Shown here in pieces: positions 6,075-8,891 of a stretch of 8,891 nt of DNA. The DNA comes from Candidatus Aminicenantota bacterium. GTDB taxonomy: Bacteria; Acidobacteriota; Aminicenantia; Aminicenantales; UBA4085. The DNA is taken from assembly GCA_003154255.1 (NCBI GenBank), contig PMCY01000157.1, forward strand, positions 6,554-15,444, read 5' to 3'. The translations under genes were made by a program, and so were the position numbers. Below the pieces are notes generated by a model, which was not told the DNA's origin, ran no database searches, and saw only the letters and a list, made by a program, of their open reading frames with translations. How positions within the stretch are numbered: position 1 is the stretch's first letter; every line of letters begins with the position of its first letter.

Positions 6075-6099
6075 CGCATCTCGGATATCCGGATCGATC

Positions 6100-6103
6100 G
6101 AGG
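6100..6103 (+). promoter_or_regulatory. Ribosome binding site deciding the frr start
   Basis: GAGG lies 6 nt before ATG 6110. The in-frame TTG at 6104 abuts it directly and is therefore unlikely to be used. Confidence 0.6.
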
Positions 6104-6109
6104 TTGATC

Positions 6110-6667
6110 ATGGTAAAAGGCGTCCTGAAAGAGCTCGACAGGAAGATGAAGGCGTCCCTGGAGCATTTCCGCAAGGAGCTCGGGCGGGTCCGCACCGGCC
6201 GGGCCAACCTGGGCATCTTCGAGGACATCAAGGTCGACTATTACGGCGTGCCCACGCCGGTCAACCAGATGGCCAAGATCGGCATCCCCGATCCGACCCT
6301 GATCACGGTTCAGCCTTACGACCACACCCTGCTCGAACCCATCGACAAGGGCATCCGTGCGTCCGGCCTGGGGCTCAACCCCATCAACGACGGCAAGGTG
6401 CTCAAGATCCCCGTCCCGCCCCTCGACGAGGAGCGCCGCCGGGACATCGTCAAGAGCGTCAAAAAGCTGCTCGAGGATGAGAAGACCACCCTGCGCAATT
6501 TCCGCCGCGAGACCAAGGATTTCATCGAAGAGCTGGAAAAGGAAAAGGAGATCAGCGAGGACGACAAGTTCAAGGGCCTCGAAGAGCTCCAAAAGATCAC
6601 CGACGAATTCACCACGAAGACCGAGGAAGCCGTCGCGGCCAAGGAAAAGGAAATCATGCAGGTCTGA
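6110..6667 (+). CDS. frr: Ribosome recycling factor
   Basis: From ATG 6110 the product is exactly 185 residues, the standard RRF length. It has the tRNA-shaped two-domain pattern. Helical domain I starts with LKELDRKMKASLEHFRKELGRVRTGRA. A beta-rich domain II (about residues 30-104) carries VDYYGVPTPVNQMA and TLITVQPYD. The protein then returns to long helices with IPVPPLDEERRRDIVK. With EF-G it splits the post-termination ribosome for reuse. The conserved RTGRANL motif, with an arginine needed for ribosome binding in studied homologues, is intact. It is the last member of the translation operon, 76 bp after pyrH. A short hairpin overlaps its stop codon. Confidence 0.98.
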   Translation: MVKGVLKELDRKMKASLEHFRKELGRVRTGRANLGIFEDIKVDYYGVPTPVNQMAKIGIPDPTLITVQPYDHTLLEPIDKGIRASGLGLNPINDGKVLKIPVPPLDEERRRDIVKSVKKLLEDEKTTLRNFRRETKDFIEELEKEKEISEDDKFKGLEELQKITDEFTTKTEEAVAAKEKEIMQV

Positions 6668-6684
6668 CGCGCCCCCGAGCGCGT
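6667..6684 (+). terminator. Possible weak hairpin at the end of frr
   Basis: ACGCGC (6667-6672) pairs with GCGCGT (6679-6684) over a 6-nt loop, overlapping the frr stop codon. Only two T residues follow, so termination would be inefficient or need other factors, and read-through into the next gene is likely. Confidence 0.25.
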
Positions 6685-6733
6685 TGCGGATAAGTCCCGG
6701 AGTGTCGTGCCAGGCGGGTGCAGGAGGCCGTCC

Positions 6734-7195
6734 ATGAAAAAACCTCTTCCGCGGGCCGTCGCGGCGGCGGCGATTCTCGGCTTGGCGCTGGCCGGTGCGG
6801 CCGCCCAGATGGGGCCGGACTCCAAATCCGCGCGGGACCGGACCGCGCTGCAAGGAACCTGGAAATGGCAGTCCGCGTCCCTGGCCGGCGAGGCCTTGGA
6901 CGAGGCCGAAGTCCGGCTGATGGCCATGACGTTCAAGGGCGACCAGGTCATGCCCAGCGCCGACCCGACCGACACGGCGACATTTTCTCTCGACCCATCC
7001 AAGACCCCGGCCGCGATCGATTTCACCGACCGCAATAATAAGGTGGACCTGGGCATCTACAAGATCGAGGACAACGTCCTGTCCATCTGCATGGCCTTGG
7101 CCCAGAGCCGCAAGGCGCGTCCGGCGTCCTTCGAATCGACGAAGGAGAACGGCGCGCTGTATATCGTGATGAAGAAGCAGCCGCCCGGGAAATAG
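6734..7195 (+). CDS. Exported TIGR03067-domain protein
   Basis: This 153-residue protein has a signal peptide: MKKPLPR, an Ala/Leu-rich core to residue 21 and an AAA cleavage pattern ending at Ala24. The mature part (about residues 36-150) matches the TIGR03067 pattern, a domain of unknown function best known from Planctomycetes. Features are LQGTWKW at 39-45, a central MTFKGDQV strand, FSLDPSKTPAAIDFTD and LGIYKIEDNVLSIC, and a final ALYIVMKK strand. The family looks like a lipocalin-like or small beta-barrel sheet; no catalytic role is established and none is claimed. ATG 6734 is chosen for AGGAGG (6722-6727) at 6-nt spacing; a GTG at 6707 in the same frame would put extra non-signal residues in front. 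It lies 66 bp after frr with no clear promoter, so it may be partly co-transcribed with the translation operon. Confidence 0.82.
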   Translation: MKKPLPRAVAAAAILGLALAGAAAQMGPDSKSARDRTALQGTWKWQSASLAGEALDEAEVRLMAMTFKGDQVMPSADPTDTATFSLDPSKTPAAIDFTDRNNKVDLGIYKIEDNVLSICMALAQSRKARPASFESTKENGALYIVMKKQPPGK

Positions 7196-7230
7196 GGCGG
7201 CACCCCGGGCCCTTCACCCCCCCATGCGCC

Positions 7231-7260
7231 TTGACCTCCGTCGATTTCCCCTTCTATAAT
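7231..7260 (+). promoter_or_regulatory. Strong promoter of the tricorn-like protease gene
   Basis: TTGACC (7231-7236, 5/6) and a perfect TATAAT (7255-7260) are 18 bp apart, the best -10 in the window. The predicted start near 7267 gives a leader of about 27 nt containing GAGGAGGAG (7278-7286) ahead of ATG 7294. Confidence 0.75.
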
Positions 7261-7293
7261 CGGACCCACCTGCTCCCGAGGAGGAGATCGGCC

Positions 7294-8891
7294 ATGTCCA
7301 TGAAACGCACCCTCATTTTTTCGTTTGTCCTGGCCCCGTTCGCCGTGTCCGTCGCGTCGGGCGGCATACCGCGGCTCTTCCAGCATCCGACCGTCAGCCA
7401 AACCAGAATCGTCTTTGCTTTCGGCGGCGACCTGTGGTCGGTCGGACGACAAGGGGGAACGGCGGAACGCCTGACCACATCGCCCGGCACGGAAAAGGAT
7501 CCTTTCTTCTCTCCCGACGGGTCACTCGTCGCTTTCACCGGCGAATATGACGGCGATGTGGACGTCTTCGTCATCCCCGCTTCGGGCGGAGTCCCCCGGC
7601 GCCTGACTTGCCATCCCGGCGCCGACGAAGTCGTCGGCTGGACCCCGGACGGGAAGCGCATCATCTTCCGGTCGTCACGGAACAGCTATTCCGGCGTCGA
7701 CCGCCTGTTCACGGTCGGGCTGGACGGCGGCTTTCCCCGGGAGCTTCCCCTGCCGACGGCCGTCCAGGCTTCCTACTCGGCGGCCGGCGATCGTCTGGCT
7801 TATGTTCCCACCCAGCAGTGGCAGGCCGCCTGGAAGCGCTATAAAGGCGGCCAGACGACACCCATCTGGCTCGTCAACCTGGCCGATCTCAAGGTGGAAA
7901 AGATCCCCCGCGAAAATTCCAACGACTCCTCGCCGATGTGGATCGAAGACAAGGTCTATTTCCTCTCTGATCGAGGCGGTCCGGTGGCGCTTTATGTCTA
8001 CGATACGAAGACGAAGAAGGTGGCCGCGGCCGTCCCCAACACCGGCCTCGATTTCAAATCGGCGTCCGCCGGTCCCGGAGCGATCGTATACGAACAGTTC
8101 GGGTCCCTGCACCTCTTCGACCTGGCCGCGGCCCGGGAGCACGCCGTCGAGGTCAGGCTCGACGGGGACTTCCCCGAAGTGCGGCCGCATTATATCCCTG
8201 TCGGCCCCCGCATCCAGTCGGCCGCCTTGTCGCCGACCGGGGTGCGGGCCGTCTTCGAAGCCCGCGGCGAAATTCTGACCGTGCCGGCCGATAAAGGCGA
8301 CATCCGCAACCTGACCCGCACGACCGCCGTCATGGAACGCGACCCGGCCTGGTCGCCGGACGGGAAATCGATCGCCTATTTTTCGGACGCCTCGGGCGAA
8401 TATGCCCTTCATATCATCGATCAAACGGGCCGGGGGCCGGCCAGGATCATCGCCCTTGGCGAGCGGCCCTCGTTCTATTACCGGCCCTCGTGGTCTCCGG
8501 ACGGCAAAAAGATCGCCTACAACGACAAGCACCTGACCCTTTGGTTTGTAGACGTGGAAAAAGGCCGGCCGGTCAAGGTCGACGAGACAACCTATTTCAA
8601 TCCGACGTTCGCTTGGGACTTCTGCTGGTCGCCCGACAGCCGCTGGCTGACCTACAACAAACAGATTAAAAGCCATATGAACGTGGTGATGGTCTACTCC
8701 CTCGAAACGGGCCGGGCTACCCAGGTCACGGATGGCCTCAGCGACGCCCGCTTCCCCGTGTTCGACAAGAGCGGCAAGTACCTCTTTTTCACCGCCAGTA
8801 CGGACGTCGGCCTGACGCCGGGCTGGCTCAACATGTCGAGCATGGACCGGCCGGTCACCCGGAGCGTTTATGTCGCCGTACTGCGGAAGGA
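7294..8891 (+). CDS. Exported tricorn-protease homologue (S41 family), N-terminal part
   Basis: The frame is open for 532 codons to the window edge, so the gene is truncated by the window. Residues 1-21 form a signal peptide (MKR start, hydrophobic core, SVA cleavage pattern), placing it in the periplasm or outside. The visible part is beta-propeller sequence of the tricorn/TolB type. LFQHPTVSQTRIVFAFGGDLW begins at about residue 28, then SPDG-type turns occur at 73-76, 117-120 (WTPDGK), 354-357 (WSPDGK), 401-404 and 446-448, about 45 residues apart. The phrase GEYDGDVDVFVIPASGG followed by RRLT is characteristic of tricorn homologues. Six- and seven-bladed propellers in this family feed peptides to a C-terminal C1-PDZ-C2 peptidase with a catalytic serine; that part lies beyond the edge, at or after SVYVAVLRK. 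The start at ATG 7294 fits the GAGGAGGAG site; ATG 7300 is too distant. Activity cannot be judged without the C-terminus. Confidence 0.87.
   Translation, partial: MSMKRTLIFSFVLAPFAVSVASGGIPRLFQHPTVSQTRIVFAFGGDLWSVGRQGGTAERLTTSPGTEKDPFFSPDGSLVAFTGEYDGDVDVFVIPASGGVPRRLTCHPGADEVVGWTPDGKRIIFRSSRNSYSGVDRLFTVGLDGGFPRELPLPTAVQASYSAAGDRLAYVPTQQWQAAWKRYKGGQTTPIWLVNLADLKVEKIPRENSNDSSPMWIEDKVYFLSDRGGPVALYVYDTKTKKVAAAVPNTGLDFKSASAGPGAIVYEQFGSLHLFDLAAAREHAVEVRLDGDFPEVRPHYIPVGPRIQSAALSPTGVRAVFEARGEILTVPADKGDIRNLTRTTAVMERDPAWSPDGKSIAYFSDASGEYALHIIDQTGRGPARIIALGERPSFYYRPSWSPDGKKIAYNDKHLTLWFVDVEKGRPVKVDETTYFNPTFAWDFCWSPDSRWLTYNKQIKSHMNVVMVYSLETGRATQVTDGLSDARFPVFDKSGKYLFFTASTDVGLTPGWLNMSSMDRPVTRSVYVAVLRK

Noticed and set aside
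6707..6733. GTG start giving a longer TIGR03067 protein
   Set aside because: It places MPGGCRRPS before the signal peptide and has no SD. AGGAGG is well placed for ATG 6734 instead.
3929..6853. Long open minus-strand frames opposite rpsB, tsf, pyrH and frr (about 250-310 codons)
   Set aside because: They mirror the GC-rich codon pattern of the sense genes. Their predicted products are low-complexity, rich in Asp, Leu, Val and Gly, with no family motif, and there are no SD sites or promoters.
7194..7213. Possible hairpin after the TIGR03067 gene (AGGGC with GCCCT)
   Set aside because: It has only a 5-bp stem with no T-run behind it, so it is too weak to call a terminator.
1..8891. CRISPR arrays, tRNA or rRNA genes, insertion sequences, phage or defence modules
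   Set aside because: I found no regularly spaced repeats, cloverleaf-like segments, transposase or integrase motifs or terminal inverted repeats by eye. Nearly all the sequence is accounted for by ordinary genes.

Overview
This window is a GC-rich bacterial chromosome segment. Its core is a housekeeping translation operon, rplM-rpsI-rpsB-tsf-pyrH-frr, on the + strand, with secreted or membrane proteins on both sides. The organism is not identifiable with certainty. Three things point to an Acidobacteriota- or Candidatus Aminicenantes-like lineage: high GC with strong C/G preference at third codon positions, a secreted tricorn-type protease, and a TIGR03067-domain protein. That placement is inference from gene content and overall look, not a measured phylogeny.

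Layout. Positions 1-245 (minus strand) hold the N-terminus of a secreted serine-hydrolase-like protein, with its own promoter and Shine-Dalgarno (SD). It is divergent from an APC-family amino acid permease (363-1781, +) that may be expressed from a leaderless mRNA. A second promoter, overlapping the permease stop codon, drives a TPR lipoprotein (1851-2870), which ends in an intrinsic terminator with a U-tract (2896-2952). A consensus-like promoter (2964-2992) and a leader of about 62 nt then open the translation operon. L13, S9, S2, EF-Ts, UMP kinase and ribosome recycling factor follow with gaps of 7-76 bp. After frr the usual uppS/cdsA/dxr continuation is absent. Instead there is a small exported TIGR03067-domain protein (6734-7195). 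Last comes a strong promoter (TTGACC-18-TATAAT) for a large exported tricorn-protease homologue whose beta-propeller region runs off the right edge.

How they fit together. L13, S9 and S2 build the ribosome, EF-Ts recharges EF-Tu, RRF recycles ribosomes after termination, and PyrH supplies UDP for RNA precursors. The group is a growth-linked transcription unit. The permease, the tricorn-like protease and possibly the serine hydrolase suggest a cell that degrades external or periplasmic peptides and imports amino acids, but physical proximity is the only link.

No CRISPR array, tRNA, rRNA, insertion sequence or phage module was seen. Nothing in the window clearly amounts to a new biological system. 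The items most worth a second look are the possible leaderless permease start, the rplM leader with two copies of a sequence that can pair with the SD, the altered nucleotide-pocket motif in PyrH, the GC-rich hairpin before frr, and the two lineage-suggestive exported proteins after frr.
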